Source of the DNA: Prolixibacteraceae bacterium
GTDB taxonomy: Bacteria; Bacteroidota; Bacteroidia; Bacteroidales; Prolixibacteraceae
Length of the DNA stretch: 58,137 bases
NCBI GenBank assembly: GCA_021740385.1
Contig: JAIOZY010000032.1
Location: forward strand, 1-58,137
Reading direction: 5' to 3'
Shown here: piece after piece, positions 24,781-34,592 of the stretch
Layout of the letters: the number at the start of each line of letters is the position of its first letter
How positions within the stretch are numbered: position 1 is the first letter of the stretch
Notes under the pieces: model-generated
Told to the model about the DNA's origin: nothing
Seen by the model: only the letters and a program-made list of their open reading frames with translations
The model's database searches: none
Position numbers and translations under genes: made by a program

Positions 24781-26148
24781 ATGCCGAAAGCAAAAACCAT
24801 ATATGTTTGTCAAAGCTGTGGGGTTACTTCCCCGAAGTGGATTGGCCATTGCCCTTCGTGCGGCGAATGGAATACATATGTTGAAGAAATTGAAGTGACA
24901 ACGTCGAAGAGCAAACGCTTGTCGTCGGGTCCTTCTGTACTTGACAAACCGCTAACATTGCCCGAAATCCCGCTGGGTAAAACCAATCGTTTTTCGACCG
25001 GCAATGATGAGTTTGACCGTGTGTTGGGTGGTGGCCTGGTACCCGGTTCGATCGTTTTATTGGGCGGTGAACCCGGAATTGGCAAATCGACGCTGGCACT
25101 ACAGGTGGCCCTCGCGCTAAAGACCAAAAATGTATTATACATCTCGGGCGAGGAGAGCCTTGAGCAGATCAAGCTCCGGTCGACACGCCTGGTGAATGGA
25201 AACGACCAGTGCCTTTTTCTTTGCGAAACGTCACTTGAAAACATATTGGCCCAAATTGACAGGGTTACCCCCGGTCTGCTGATCATCGATTCCATTCAGA
25301 CGGTAAACACCGAGATGATAGAATCGAGCGCGGGGAGTGTTTCGCAAATACGCGAATGTACTGCCGGGATTATGAAAAAGGCCAAAGCCATGTCGGTTCC
25401 GGTAATCCTTATCGGGCACATTACCAAGGAGGGGAGTATAGCCGGCCCCAAGGTGCTTGAACACGTGGTTGATACCGTGTTGCAATTTGAGGGCGACCGG
25501 AATTTTATGTACCGCATTTTGCGGGCAAGTAAAAACCGTTTTGGTTCCACCAGCGAAATGGGCATTTTCGAAATGCGGCAGGACGGGCTCCGGCAGGTTT
25601 CAAACCCGTCGGAATTGCTTGTAAACAGCGAGCATCAGGGATTAAGTGGAACAACCATTGCAGCAGCCATTGAAGGCGTGCGGCCTTTTCTGATCGAAGT
25701 ACAGGCGCTTGTCAGTTCGGCGGCTTATGGCAACCCGCAGCGCTCGGCCACGGGCTTCGACCTGCGCAGGCTGAACATGCTGCTGGCCGTGCTCGAAAAA
25801 CGTGCCGGTTTCAAACTGGTTACCAAAGATGTGTTCCTGAACATTGCCGGTGGTATTAAAGTTACCGATCCGGCCATCGACCTGGCCGTGATCTGCTCCG
25901 TTTTGTCATCAAATTTCGATAAAGCTGTAAACATGAATGTGTGCGTGGCCGGGGAGGTAGGGCTGACTGGCGAGGTGCGCCCCGTGAGCCGGGTTGAGCA
26001 GCGCATTGCCGAAGCCGAAAAGCTCGGGTTTTCACGAATAGTGGTCCCCTATGCCAATAAAGGCTTCGATGCCGGAAAATATAAAATTGAAATTGTGCGG
26101 GTAAAAAATGTGAGCGAAACCTTGCGAAGCCTGTTCAAAAACAATTAG
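24781..26148 (+). CDS. radA: DNA repair protein RadA
   Basis: 455 residues. RadA is a RecA-like branch-migration helicase in recombinational repair. N-terminal C4 zinc finger (C10-x2-C13 and C24-x2-C27 in VCQSCGV and GHCPSCGEWNT), Walker A GGEPGIGKST near 95-104, Walker B LLIIDSIQT, the RadA-specific KNRFG near 251, and a Lon-protease-like C-terminal domain (SSAAYGNPQRSATGFDLRRL, CVAGEVGLTGEVRPV). Full length. The start is fixed by the promoter immediately upstream. Confidence 0.98.
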   Translation: MPKAKTIYVCQSCGVTSPKWIGHCPSCGEWNTYVEEIEVTTSKSKRLSSGPSVLDKPLTLPEIPLGKTNRFSTGNDEFDRVLGGGLVPGSIVLLGGEPGIGKSTLALQVALALKTKNVLYISGEESLEQIKLRSTRLVNGNDQCLFLCETSLENILAQIDRVTPGLLIIDSIQTVNTEMIESSAGSVSQIRECTAGIMKKAKAMSVPVILIGHITKEGSIAGPKVLEHVVDTVLQFEGDRNFMYRILRASKNRFGSTSEMGIFEMRQDGLRQVSNPSELLVNSEHQGLSGTTIAAAIEGVRPFLIEVQALVSSAAYGNPQRSATGFDLRRLNMLLAVLEKRAGFKLVTKDVFLNIAGGIKVTDPAIDLAVICSVLSSNFDKAVNMNVCVAGEVGLTGEVRPVSRVEQRIAEAEKLGFSRIVVPYANKGFDAGKYKIEIVRVKNVSETLRSLFKNN

Positions 26149-26274
26149 TACCTTAGTGGTACACGGGTTTGCCACAAAGCACCGTTTACATATTATTTGT
26201 AGTGGTTTTGGCAGGTTTGACCTGACAAACTTGATATGGATAATAACAAAAAAGATTACGGATATTTAAATGCA

Positions 26275-26634
26275 ATGAAACAGTACCTAATTATAGCGCT
26301 TTTTCTGATAATGGCAGCCGGTTGCAAGCGCGATCCCAAGCCCGCCGAAGCCCTTGATAAAGATGTTTTTATTGAAGTTTTGACCGATATTCACATTGCC
26401 GAGGGTATTTATTCCGAGCGGAACCGTTTGCCCTTCGACAGCCTGAAATCGGATCTTTTGTACGAATCGGTATTAAAAAAACATAACGTTACCGAAGATG
26501 AGATGGTTGCAACTACCGTTTACTATTCGAGGCACCCGCGCGAATACGATAAAATTTTTTCAGAGGTCTTAAGTAACATTAGTGCTTTGCTCGAAGAGGA
26601 AAACCTTTCGAAAGCCATTGATGTTAAAAAATAG
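26275..26634 (+). CDS. DUF4296 family lipoprotein
   Basis: 119 residues from ATG 26275, which opens a lipoprotein signal (MKQYLIIALFLIMAAGC); the ATG at 26236 would add 13 polar residues. The body carries the DUF4296 pattern: VFIEVLTDIHIAEGIYSE, LYESVLKKHNVTEDEM, YYSRHPREYDKIFSEVLSNI. Function unknown; family members are small helical Bacteroidota lipoproteins. Located between radA and the radical SAM gene with over 100 bases on each side. Confidence 0.8.
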   Translation: MKQYLIIALFLIMAAGCKRDPKPAEALDKDVFIEVLTDIHIAEGIYSERNRLPFDSLKSDLLYESVLKKHNVTEDEMVATTVYYSRHPREYDKIFSEVLSNISALLEEENLSKAIDVKK

Positions 26635-26729
26635 TTGTTACTGAATTGCTTCATTGAAACGAGGGTCAACCTGATTTTTATTAGGCAGTAATGATTGGAT
26701 TAATTTCCCTCAGTTTTCACCTTAAAAAG

Positions 26730-26737
26730 TATCTTTG
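26730..26737 (+). promoter_or_regulatory. -7 element for the radical SAM gene
   Basis: TATCTTTG at 26730-26737, identical to the radA box, 14 bases before the ATG at 26752. No TTTG at the standard distance upstream. Confidence 0.5.
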
Positions 26738-26751
26738 CAGAAAATTTTCCG

Positions 26752-27534
26752 ATGGCTACATTTCTTTTCGATAAAACGGTTTTTGGCCCGGTAATCAGCC
26801 GGAGGCTGGGCATTTCGCTGGGAATTAACCTGTTGCCCAATACAAGCAAGCTTTGTTCCATGGATTGCATTTATTGTGAATGCGGGCGAAACCCCGATAC
26901 CCGCAAAGTAAAAGCAGTATTGCCAACACGTGATGAAGTTAGAAATGCCTTGGGAAAAAAGCTGGTTGAAATGGCTCAGGAAAACCGGTTACCCGATGTG
27001 ATCACTTTTGCCGGAAACGGCGAACCAACCATGCATCCCCAGTTTGCCGGTATTATTGATGATACCCTTAGCCTAAGAGACCGGCTTGCCCCTGATGCCC
27101 GAATAGCCGTATTGTCGAACTCGATGCACCTTAACAAACAGGCGGTTGTTGAAGCCCTGAAGAAAGTTGATGATAATATTCTGAAGCTTGATTCGGCTTT
27201 TACCGAAACCGTGGAAATCATGAATTGCCCGGTTGTCCCTTTTAACCTCGAAAAACTTGTCGGTCAGCTTTGCCGGTTCAACGGTAAATTAATTATTCAA
27301 ACCATGTTCCTGCGGGGAAGTTACAAAGGCCGTTCGTTTGACAACACCACCCCCCCCGAAATTGATGCATGGATTGAACTTCTGAAAAAAATTAAACCTG
27401 AAAAGGTGATGATTTATACCATTGCACGTGACACGCCCATCAGTTCGCTTCAGAAAATACCCGAAAATGAACTGCAAAGGATTGCAGATCTTGTTAAAAA
27501 GCGTACAGGTATGCAGGTCGAGGTATCGGGTTAG
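26752..27534 (+). CDS. Radical SAM protein of unknown substrate
   Basis: 260 residues. The [4Fe-4S] cluster motif is C35-x3-C39-x2-C42 (CSMDCIYCEC), with GNGEPTMHPQF as the SAM-binding GGEP-type motif and a TIM-barrel-like pattern to the end (VLSNSMHL, LKLDSAF, IIQTMFLRG, VMIYTIARDTPI). It belongs to the group of compact radical SAM proteins annotated as wyosine- or MoaA-like in Bacteroidota, but the substrate is not evident. Its stop codon overlaps the stop of the convergent GH31 gene (shared TTAG, 27531-27534). Confidence 0.87.
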   Translation: MATFLFDKTVFGPVISRRLGISLGINLLPNTSKLCSMDCIYCECGRNPDTRKVKAVLPTRDEVRNALGKKLVEMAQENRLPDVITFAGNGEPTMHPQFAGIIDDTLSLRDRLAPDARIAVLSNSMHLNKQAVVEALKKVDDNILKLDSAFTETVEIMNCPVVPFNLEKLVGQLCRFNGKLIIQTMFLRGSYKGRSFDNTTPPEIDAWIELLKKIKPEKVMIYTIARDTPISSLQKIPENELQRIADLVKKRTGMQVEVSG

Positions 27535-29507
27535 AGCCTTTGCCGTTTTCGTTTCCCGTCGTATTCAACCCAGGTTGGTGGTTCGGTAAAGTACATTCCG
27601 TTTCCAACCAATTCTTTTACCACTACCACACGGAACAGCCTTTCGGCGGGCATGCCCGGGAATTCACCTTCAACGGGGTCAATTACAAGCACGTTGTTTC
27701 TGTTTGTAAATGAAAAGTTGATAACCGCCCCCTGGCCGTTTAAGTATCCCTGGCCATTCCCGGTGTCGTCGTACAACGAAAACGTTGCATCATCGCCGGG
27801 GTATATCCGTATTTCAACCGGTGAATAAAGGCTGTCGGTTGTGTTTGATCCGATGGTGGCAAACGGAACGATTGAGCCTGCTTTTACAAAAAGCGGAATG
27901 TAATCCTTGCTTACTTCAACTTCGGTGTTTGTCCCGCCTTCGTGTTTTATTCCCGTATGGAAGTTGTACCAATCGTTCCCTTCCGGCAGGTAAACCTGCA
28001 TTTTTTCGGTGTTGGGTTCAACCACGGGGCAAACCATCATCGATTCGCCAAACATAAACTGCCGGTTGATTTTGTATACTTTTTTGTCTTCGGGATAATC
28101 GAAAAGCAACGAACGTACAAATGTTTTGTTTTTGGTTGCTACCTTGCGGGCTGTAGAATAAATATACGGCAACAGGTGATAGCGGAGTTTAATGGCTTTT
28201 TGCAACTGTTCGGTATAATCGGTTGAAGGGTTATTGCCATTAATCAAATCTTTGGCACCGGGGGGTGAGATAAACACCGGGTTAAAAGCGGCATACTGGT
28301 ACCAGCGCAGCATTAATTCACTTTGCTGTGCGGCGCTCAGTCCGGCTGGTTTAAACGGTTCTGCACCAGAAGTGCTCCAGTAGGGTTGCCCCGAGAGTGA
28401 AAGGTTGATGCCTGATATTACCTGGTTTTCGAAGTCGCCCCAGTTTTCAATTTTTGCATTTGTAAGCAAAAAGGTGCCGTATTTTTGTATGCCCGGGAAA
28501 TTGGTGTGTGTGGGTATGCATAACCTTTCTTCTGAAGTTTCTTCGCTCAGTTTTTCATATTCGGGTTTCAATTGGTCATAAGCAGCCATGTTGAGCATCG
28601 GGCTATTCGATGCCGATGTGGTTGAGGCTGTAATTTGCATCTCTTTTTCGTAAAGAGGGAACGATTTTGTAGTAACGGGCTCAACAGGGATATTGGCCGA
28701 TGTGAAATTATTTGCCCGGGCTTCAACCGTTTGGCTTGATACAGGCAACAACCAGTGCCCGAATGCCCAGCGCGGAAGCATTGGGGCGTTGCCCGTAATG
28801 TTCCTTATTTCAGATACAATATCATTCCAGTGGGGGCCGTAAATGAAAAAATACTGAATTTCGTTGGCAAGGGCCGATTCAATTTCGAGGCCGCCGCGGG
28901 TGTCGGTAAAACGTGTTGCTGAGTAGTTGTCCCATAACAATGCATAGCCTCTTTCGGAATAGAAAAGGGGAGTGGCGATGTTTTCTGTATCCTGTTTCAC
29001 ATCGAATGAAAGGTTCCTGAGGTTTGTGTGTGCTTCTTCGGTATCGAGGCCAAAGCCGTAGATATGCTCGTCGGGGTTCAGGAAGAAACGTTGTTTAATG
29101 CGGTATTTTTCCGAAGCCGGTTCGATTTCATCAAAGGTACGGCCCGATTCGATGACCATTTTGTTGCCGTCGCGGTTATAAATTCGCGCGAGGCCGTCTT
29201 CCTGAATGCTGATAAGTAGTTCGCTTGTTGTAATTTCGATGTTGTTTTGCGAGTAGCCCACTTTAAACTTTAAATCGTTATCCGGATCGTTTGCAACCAG
29301 GCTGTTGAAGTCGGAAAATTCGACCTGCATACCTGATATTAATTTCACAGCCCGGGGCGACCATATTTCGACCCGCAACATGCGGGATTTCATCCCAATA
29401 CCTTCAAGGTCGATGGTAACTTTATTCCCGTCAATTGTGTACAACGATCGGGCAAGAACCCCTGATGAAAGAAAGAGGAATATCAAAAACCAGTTAAACT
29501 TTTTCAT
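27531..29507 (-). CDS. GH31-family protein lacking the catalytic core (pseudoenzyme or decaying gene)
   Basis: 658 residues with a signal peptide (MKKFNWFLIFLFLSSGVLA). The N-terminal galactose-mutarotase-like sandwich is intact, as is the family start of the barrel (APMLPRWAFGHW), and so are the C-terminal parts (LRYHLLPYIYS, FMFGESMMVCPVV, PLFVKAGSIVPF). Between NIPVEPVTT and RLCIPTHTNFPG, however, only ~55 residues are present where xylosidase-type GH31 enzymes have ~185, so the segment with the nucleophile (W-x-D-x-x-E/P) is gone. In the aligned WSGD motif the acid/base Asp is Ala351 (Lys352 in a shifted alignment), and the substrate Asp of YWTxD is Ser380. The frame is open throughout. 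A glucosidase or xylosidase activity is therefore excluded by the sequence as I align it. Confidence 0.85.
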   Translation of the reverse strand: MKKFNWFLIFLFLSSGVLARSLYTIDGNKVTIDLEGIGMKSRMLRVEIWSPRAVKLISGMQVEFSDFNSLVANDPDNDLKFKVGYSQNNIEITTSELLISIQEDGLARIYNRDGNKMVIESGRTFDEIEPASEKYRIKQRFFLNPDEHIYGFGLDTEEAHTNLRNLSFDVKQDTENIATPLFYSERGYALLWDNYSATRFTDTRGGLEIESALANEIQYFFIYGPHWNDIVSEIRNITGNAPMLPRWAFGHWLLPVSSQTVEARANNFTSANIPVEPVTTKSFPLYEKEMQITASTTSASNSPMLNMAAYDQLKPEYEKLSEETSEERLCIPTHTNFPGIQKYGTFLLTNAKIENWGDFENQVISGINLSLSGQPYWSTSGAEPFKPAGLSAAQQSELMLRWYQYAAFNPVFISPPGAKDLINGNNPSTDYTEQLQKAIKLRYHLLPYIYSTARKVATKNKTFVRSLLFDYPEDKKVYKINRQFMFGESMMVCPVVEPNTEKMQVYLPEGNDWYNFHTGIKHEGGTNTEVEVSKDYIPLFVKAGSIVPFATIGSNTTDSLYSPVEIRIYPGDDATFSLYDDTGNGQGYLNGQGAVINFSFTNRNNVLVIDPVEGEFPGMPAERLFRVVVVKELVGNGMYFTEPPTWVEYDGKRKRQRL

Positions 29508-29650
29508 AGCCGATAAATATTAATGTCTTCAAGTAAGGTGCCGGAAAAATGTATCAAAATTTATTCCGTTTTTTTACTACAAGGTTGTAGAAACGGGTTA
29601 ATTGCTGTACCTAATTTTGAAAAACTAAACTAATTTACTGGTTTTTTGGC

Positions 29651-29693
29651 AAAATAAAAAAGGCCTGTGAAGCATGTATGCAACACGGGCCTT
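29651..29693 (-). terminator. Terminator of the rimP-nusA-infB operon
   Basis: On the minus strand AAGGCCCGTG pairs with CACAGGCCTT (one mismatch) around a 14-base loop and is followed by TTTTATTTT. It lies just after the infB stop. Confidence 0.75.
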
Positions 29694-29715
29694 GTAAATA
29701 TTTTATAATTAGCTG

Positions 29716-32700
29716 TTAAAGTTTTTTGGCTACTTCAACTTCTTTAAAAGATTCGATAATGTCGCCAACTTTAATGTCGTTGAAATTATTAACGTTCATA
29801 CCGCATTCGTATCCGTGTGTAACTTCTTTTACGTCATCTTTAAAACGTTTTAACGAGCCAAGTTCACCGGTAAATATCACAATACCGTCGCGAATTACCC
29901 TTACTTTGTTGTTACGGTTTATTTTACCATCGCGAACGATACAGCCTGCTACCGTGCCCACTTTTGTGATTTTGTAAACTTCCTGGATTTCGGCTGTTCC
30001 GGTAATTTCTTCTTTAATTTCGGGTGAAAGCATTCCTTCCATAGCCGCTTTTATTTCTTCTATTGCATCGTAAATGATGGAATAGAGACGGATGTCAATT
30101 TGTTCCTGTTCGGCCAGTTTACGTGCTGCAAGCGATGGCCTCACCTGGAAACCGATAATGATGGCATCGGAGGCTGTTGCAAGCATTACGTCCGATTCGG
30201 ATATTTGTCCAACGGCTTTGTGTTTCACGTTAACCTGTATCTCTTCGGTCGACAGTTTAATGAGCGAGTCGGCGAGGGCTTCTATCGAACCATCGACATC
30301 GCCTTTCACAATAACGTTCAATTCCTGGAAGTTACCAATGGCAATGCGTCGTCCAATTTCGTCGAGGGTAATGTGTTTTTGGGTACGCATACCCTGTTCG
30401 CGCTGGAGTTGTTCGCGTTTGTTGGCAATTTGCCTTGCTTCGCGTTCCGACTCCATCACGTTGAATTTATCGCCGGCCTGCGGGGCGCCGTTTAGTCCGA
30501 GCACAAGGGCTGGTTCGGCCGGGCCGGCTTCTTTAATAATTTGGTTACGTTCGTTAAACATGGCTTTTACGTGCCCCATGTACTGGCCGGCAAGTAAAAT
30601 ATCGCCTTCCCGGAGGGTTCCGTTTTGTACTAAAACGGTTGCAACATATCCGCGTCCCCTGTCGAGTGATGATTCGATTACGGAGCCTACTGCCCGTTTT
30701 TCGGGGTTGGCCTTTAGTTCAAGCATTTCGGCTTCGAGCAGTATTTTTTCGAGCAGTTCCTCGATGCCAATGCCGTTTTTGGCTGAAATGTCGTGCGACT
30801 GGTATTTACCGCCCCACTCTTCAACCATGTAATTCATGTTTGCCAGTTTTTCTTTTATGGCATCGGGGTTTGCCCCGGGTTTGTCAATTTTGTTAATGGC
30901 AAATACGATAGGTACTCCTGCTGCTGCGGCATGGTTTATGGCCTCAACGGTTTGAGGCATCACGTTGTCGTCGGCAGCAACAATAATAATGGCAATATCG
31001 GTAACCTGGGCACCCCTTGCGCGCATGGCGGTAAAGGCTTCGTGCCCTGGGGTATCGAGGAATGTTATTTTGCGCCCGTCGGAAAGTTCAACGTTGTATG
31101 CCCCAATGTGCTGGGTTATGCCCCCGGCCTCACCGGCAATTACGTTTGTTTTACGGATGTGGTCGAGCAGCGATGTTTTACCGTGGTCGACGTGGCCCAT
31201 AACGGTAACAATGGGCGGCCTGGGTTCCATCTCTTCTTCGCTGTCTTTTTCTTCTTCGATGGCTTCCATCACTTCGGCGCTGATAAATTCAACTTTGAAG
31301 CCAAATTCCTCGGCAACAAGCGACATGGTTTCTGCATCGAGCCGCTGGTTAATTGAAACGAACAGGCCTAATGCCATGCAGGTTGATATTACCTGGTTTG
31401 CCGTTACGTTCATCATGTTTGCCAGCTCGTTAACCGAAACAAATTCGGTAACCTGAAGCGTTTTCTTTTGTTCTTTTGCTTTTGCTTCCTGGGTGGCTAA
31501 TTTTTCACTGGCAGCGGCGCGTTTTTCCCGCCGGTATTTCGATCCTTTCGATTTCGACTTGTTGGTAAGGCGGGCAAGGGTGTCTTTAACCTGTTTTTGA
31601 ACATCTTCATCCGAAATTTCCTGGTGGAAGGGCCTTTTCCTGGTGTGTTTCGATTGTCCTTTCTTCGGGCGGGAATCGTTATGGCCGCCGGAAGGCTGTT
31701 TGGATATGTCGATCCTTTCTTTTTGGATGCGTTTTCTTTTTTTCTTTTTTGAGGCTGCGCTGGCGCCTTCGCCGTCAACAACGTCTTTACGATGTATAAC
31801 CTTTTTGCTTTTCGATGAACGCGATGTGTCATCTGCAATGCCGGATTTTTCCTTTCGTTCTTTTTTTCTGAGGTTCTCTCGATCTTTTCTTTCCTGTTCG
31901 CGTTGTTTTTTTGATTTTTTTGGTGGCCTGGTGCGTTGGTTCATGCTATCGAGGTCGATTTTTCCAACCACCTTTAAATCGTTTTCAACTTTAGGTATGT
32001 TCGATTTTATTTCTTCAATTTCCTCTTTTTCTTTTTTCTTTTCAGTTTTTACCGGTTGCGGTTTTTCTGTTTTTTCAACTTTCTTTTCTTTCCTGTCTTT
32101 TTCTTTAGCCTTTATGGTTTCTTTTTCTTCTTTTTGTTCCTCAACGGGTTTTTCTTTTTTTGGTTTTTCTTCTTTTTCAACGGGTTTTTCTTCAGCAATT
32201 GTTTTAGAAGGTTCTTTGGCTTTTGGCTTTGGTTTGCTTTTGGGTTTTTCCTTTTTCTCGGGTTCTTCTTCAGGTTTTGATGGTTTTTTATCGAGGTCGA
32301 TTTTTCCAACCACCTTCAACTCTTTTTTGGGTACAAGACTTAAGTCTTCCTCTTTTTCTTTTTCCTTTTCTTCCTCCTTTTCTTTTCCTTTCTGAGGCGC
32401 AGAAATTGTTTTTGATGTACTGTGGTCTGTAATCATGAGCACATCATCGTCATCACCTTCATCGATTTGTTCTTCATCGGTTTCAGAAATATCGTCGATG
32501 GTGAGCGATTCATTTTTCTGATGCCTGTGGCTGCGCAGGTTCAGTTTTTCCGATTCCTTTTTTAAATCGATATCCCTGCTGTACTCTTTTTGCAATATTT
32601 GGTACTGCTCGTAATCGATTTTGGCATTGGGGTTCGGATCTACCGAATACCCTTTTTTGTTTAGGAATTCAACCATGGTTGCAATACCAACGTTAAATTC

Positions 32701-32745
32701 CCTGGCAATTTTTCCTAATCGTTGTGTTCCTTTGCCTGGCTCCAT
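29716..32745 (-). CDS. infB: Translation initiation factor IF-2
   Basis: 1009 residues. IF-2 is the GTPase that places initiator tRNA on the 30S subunit. A short N-terminal fold ([20 protein letters not shown]) is followed by ~330 residues of Lys/Glu-rich low-complexity linker, then the G domain from about 510 with [11 protein letters not shown] (G1), DTPGHEAF (G3) and NKID (G4), and domains II-IV to the C-terminus. The long charged linker is common in Bacteroidota IF-2. Third gene of the operon, 38 bases after nusA. Confidence 0.98.
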   Translation of the reverse strand: MEPGKGTQRLGKIAREFNVGIATMVEFLNKKGYSVDPNPNAKIDYEQYQILQKEYSRDIDLKKESEKLNLRSHRHQKNESLTIDDISETDEEQIDEGDDDDVLMITDHSTSKTISAPQKGKEKEEEKEKEKEEDLSLVPKKELKVVGKIDLDKKPSKPEEEPEKKEKPKSKPKPKAKEPSKTIAEEKPVEKEEKPKKEKPVEEQKEEKETIKAKEKDRKEKKVEKTEKPQPVKTEKKKEKEEIEEIKSNIPKVENDLKVVGKIDLDSMNQRTRPPKKSKKQREQERKDRENLRKKERKEKSGIADDTSRSSKSKKVIHRKDVVDGEGASAASKKKKRKRIQKERIDISKQPSGGHNDSRPKKGQSKHTRKRPFHQEISDEDVQKQVKDTLARLTNKSKSKGSKYRREKRAAASEKLATQEAKAKEQKKTLQVTEFVSVNELANMMNVTANQVISTCMALGLFVSINQRLDAETMSLVAEEFGFKVEFISAEVMEAIEEEKDSEEEMEPRPPIVTVMGHVDHGKTSLLDHIRKTNVIAGEAGGITQHIGAYNVELSDGRKITFLDTPGHEAFTAMRARGAQVTDIAIIIVAADDNVMPQTVEAINHAAAAGVPIVFAINKIDKPGANPDAIKEKLANMNYMVEEWGGKYQSHDISAKNGIGIEELLEKILLEAEMLELKANPEKRAVGSVIESSLDRGRGYVATVLVQNGTLREGDILLAGQYMGHVKAMFNERNQIIKEAGPAEPALVLGLNGAPQAGDKFNVMESEREARQIANKREQLQREQGMRTQKHITLDEIGRRIAIGNFQELNVIVKGDVDGSIEALADSLIKLSTEEIQVNVKHKAVGQISESDVMLATASDAIIIGFQVRPSLAARKLAEQEQIDIRLYSIIYDAIEEIKAAMEGMLSPEIKEEITGTAEIQEVYKITKVGTVAGCIVRDGKINRNNKVRVIRDGIVIFTGELGSLKRFKDDVKEVTHGYECGMNVNNFNDIKVGDIIESFKEVEVAKKL

Positions 32746-32783
32746 ACTAAACCTTTCGAATATTTATTTTTTCGTTTCCGAAA

Positions 32784-34022
32784 TTATGATTCAAATTCTG
32801 ATTTTAAAATTTTTAATACATCATCAATGGTTTCTTCTTCCAAGTCGGTGCGTTTTATCAGGTCGTCGCGTGTAAGGCCCAAAACGTTTTTGGCTGTATC
32901 GCATCCAATGGCTTTTAACTCGTCAATGATCCATCCTTCAATTTCGTCGCTGAATTCGTCGAGGTTAACATCTTCGTCATCGGTTTGCATTTCGCGGTAA
33001 ACATCAATTTCGTAACCGGTAAGCTGGCTGGCGAGTTTAATGTTAAGCCCGCCTTTCCCTATTGCGAGCGATACCTCTTCGGGTTTCAGGTAAACTTCGG
33101 CAGTTTTGGTCTCTTCGTTTAGTTTTATGCTCGATATTTTTGCCGGGTTCAGTGCCCGTTGAATGTAAAGCACACTGTTGGTGGTGAAGTTTATAACATC
33201 GATGTTTTCGTTACGCAGTTCCCTTACAATACCGTGTATCCTTGATCCTTTCATTCCTACACATGCACCCACGGGGTCGATGCGTTCATCGTACGATTCA
33301 ACGGCAATTTTTGCACGCTGGCCGGGTATCCGCACTATTTTTTTGATTGTGATGAGCCCGTCGAAAATTTCAGGTACTTCAAGTTCGAATAGCCTTTCGA
33401 GGAAGGCAGGCTGGGTTCTCGACAGGATGATCAGTGGGTTATTGTTGTGCAACTCTACTTTATAAACAACGGCCCTTACACTGTCGCCTTTTCTGAAAAA
33501 GTCGGTAGGTATTTGTTCCGATTTGGGTAAAATCAGCTCGTTGCCTTCATCGTCGAGTACCAGTATCTCTTTTTTCCAAATTTGATATACTTCGCCGATT
33601 ACAATTTCACCAACTTTATCTTTGTATTTAGTATATATGCTGTCTTTTTCCAGTTCGAGAATGCGGCTTGCAAGGTTTTGCCGCAGGTTCAATATAGCCC
33701 TGCGCCCGAAATCGAATAATTTTACTTCATCGCTGACTTCCTCGCCAACTTCAAAATCAGCGTCGACTTTTTTTGCCTCCGAAAGGGGTATTTGTTTGTT
33801 GGGGTCGGTAAAATCTTCATCGGCCACTACTTCGCGGTAGTGCCATATTTCAAAGTCTCCTTTGTCGATATTGATGATAATATCGAAATTCTCGTCGCTT
33901 TCATACTTCTTCTGAAGCATGCCTCTGAAAACATCTTCAAGCACGCTCATCATAGTAGCGCGGTCGATGTTCTTTAACTCTTTAAATTCGGCAAACGTAT
34001 CGATCAGGTTAACGTTCTCCAT
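32784..34022 (-). CDS. nusA: Transcription termination/antitermination protein NusA
   Basis: 412 residues. N-terminal RNA-polymerase-binding domain (1-130), S1 domain (~135-200, GEIVIGEVYQIWKKEILV), two KH domains (~205-345, with IDPVGACVGMKGSRI and LAIGKGGLNIKLA), and a C-terminal helix-hairpin-helix segment (IIDELKAIGCDTAKNVLG). NusA modulates pausing and termination and in other bacteria feeds back on its own operon. Begins 14 bases after the rimP stop. Confidence 0.97.
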   Translation of the reverse strand: MENVNLIDTFAEFKELKNIDRATMMSVLEDVFRGMLQKKYESDENFDIIINIDKGDFEIWHYREVVADEDFTDPNKQIPLSEAKKVDADFEVGEEVSDEVKLFDFGRRAILNLRQNLASRILELEKDSIYTKYKDKVGEIVIGEVYQIWKKEILVLDDEGNELILPKSEQIPTDFFRKGDSVRAVVYKVELHNNNPLIILSRTQPAFLERLFELEVPEIFDGLITIKKIVRIPGQRAKIAVESYDERIDPVGACVGMKGSRIHGIVRELRNENIDVINFTTNSVLYIQRALNPAKISSIKLNEETKTAEVYLKPEEVSLAIGKGGLNIKLASQLTGYEIDVYREMQTDDEDVNLDEFSDEIEGWIIDELKAIGCDTAKNVLGLTRDDLIKRTDLEEETIDDVLKILKSEFES

Positions 34023-34036
34023 TTTCCAATTATTTA

Positions 34037-34501
34037 TTATTTGAACGATATAATATTTTTCACCTCTGGTTTTTGGTCGAACCGAAATGATTCGGTGCGA
34101 TTAACCTCAACCTTTTTTTTCTTTCCATCAGCTTTTTCAAGCGTTTTAATTTCAAGGTCGAAACCTTCGGGCCCAACACTTTTTAAAACACCTGAAACAG
34201 GCTTGTTGCCGGCGATTGTTACCTCAACCCTGTTGCCAATGTTTTTTACCCATTGCCGGTATACCTTAAACGGTTTTCCCAGCCCCGGCGACGAAACCGA
34301 TAATTCGAAATCTTCAGCATCCCTGTCGAGATTATGCTCAATGTGGCGGCTCACCTCAACGCATTTTTGAATGGATATGCCGTTGTCGCCATCTATGGTA
34401 ACCTCAATTACATTGGCCTTGTTGACACGTATTTCAACAATGAAATATTCATCAGTAAGGGCCTCATTAGCCAGTTGTTCAATTTTTTCAGTTTCAATCA
34501 T
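34037..34501 (-). CDS. rimP: Ribosome maturation factor RimP
   Basis: 154 residues. RimP assists 30S subunit assembly. Motifs: DEYFIVEIRVNKANVIEVTIDGDNG, VSRHIEHNLDRDAEDFELSVSSPGLGKPF (the conserved SSPG), and a C-terminal SH3-like domain. First gene of the classical rimP-nusA-infB operon. Its leader carries a strong hairpin (34520-34539). Confidence 0.95.
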   Translation of the reverse strand: MIETEKIEQLANEALTDEYFIVEIRVNKANVIEVTIDGDNGISIQKCVEVSRHIEHNLDRDAEDFELSVSSPGLGKPFKVYRQWVKNIGNRVEVTIAGNKPVSGVLKSVGPEGFDLEIKTLEKADGKKKKVEVNRTESFRFDQKPEVKNIISFK

Positions 34502-34519
34502 ACATCAACTCCAATAAAA

Positions 34520-34539
34520 TAGGGGACTTCTGTCCCCTA
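34520..34539 (-). promoter_or_regulatory. Hairpin in the rimP leader, attenuator-like
   Basis: On the minus strand TAGGGGAC, loop AGAA, GTCCCCTA forms a perfect 8-bp stem, followed by TTTTATT, about 18 bases before the rimP ATG. A GC-rich stem plus a U-rich tail in a leader resembles an attenuator or a translational control hairpin. Function inferred. Confidence 0.55.
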
Positions 34540-34560
34540 CATATTGACATAGAATTGCCG

Positions 34561-34592
34561 CAAAAATATAAATAATTAATGAATCAAACAAA
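34561..34592 (-). promoter_or_regulatory. Promoter of rimP-nusA-infB
   Basis: Minus strand: TTTG (plus 34589-34592), spacer of 20, then TATTTTTG (plus 34561-34568), an exact TAnnTTTG. Another TTTG gives a spacer of 16. The predicted leader is ~55 bases and contains the hairpin above. Confidence 0.55.

Noticed and set aside
31643-32395. Ser/Phe-rich 250-codon plus-strand frame
   Set aside because: It mirrors the Lys/Glu-rich linker of infB; AAA/GAA codons read in reverse give Phe/Ser runs.
29716-32745. The long charged IF-2 N-terminus as a foreign insertion
   Set aside because: Extended Lys/Glu-rich linkers before the G domain are usual in IF-2 of this phylum.
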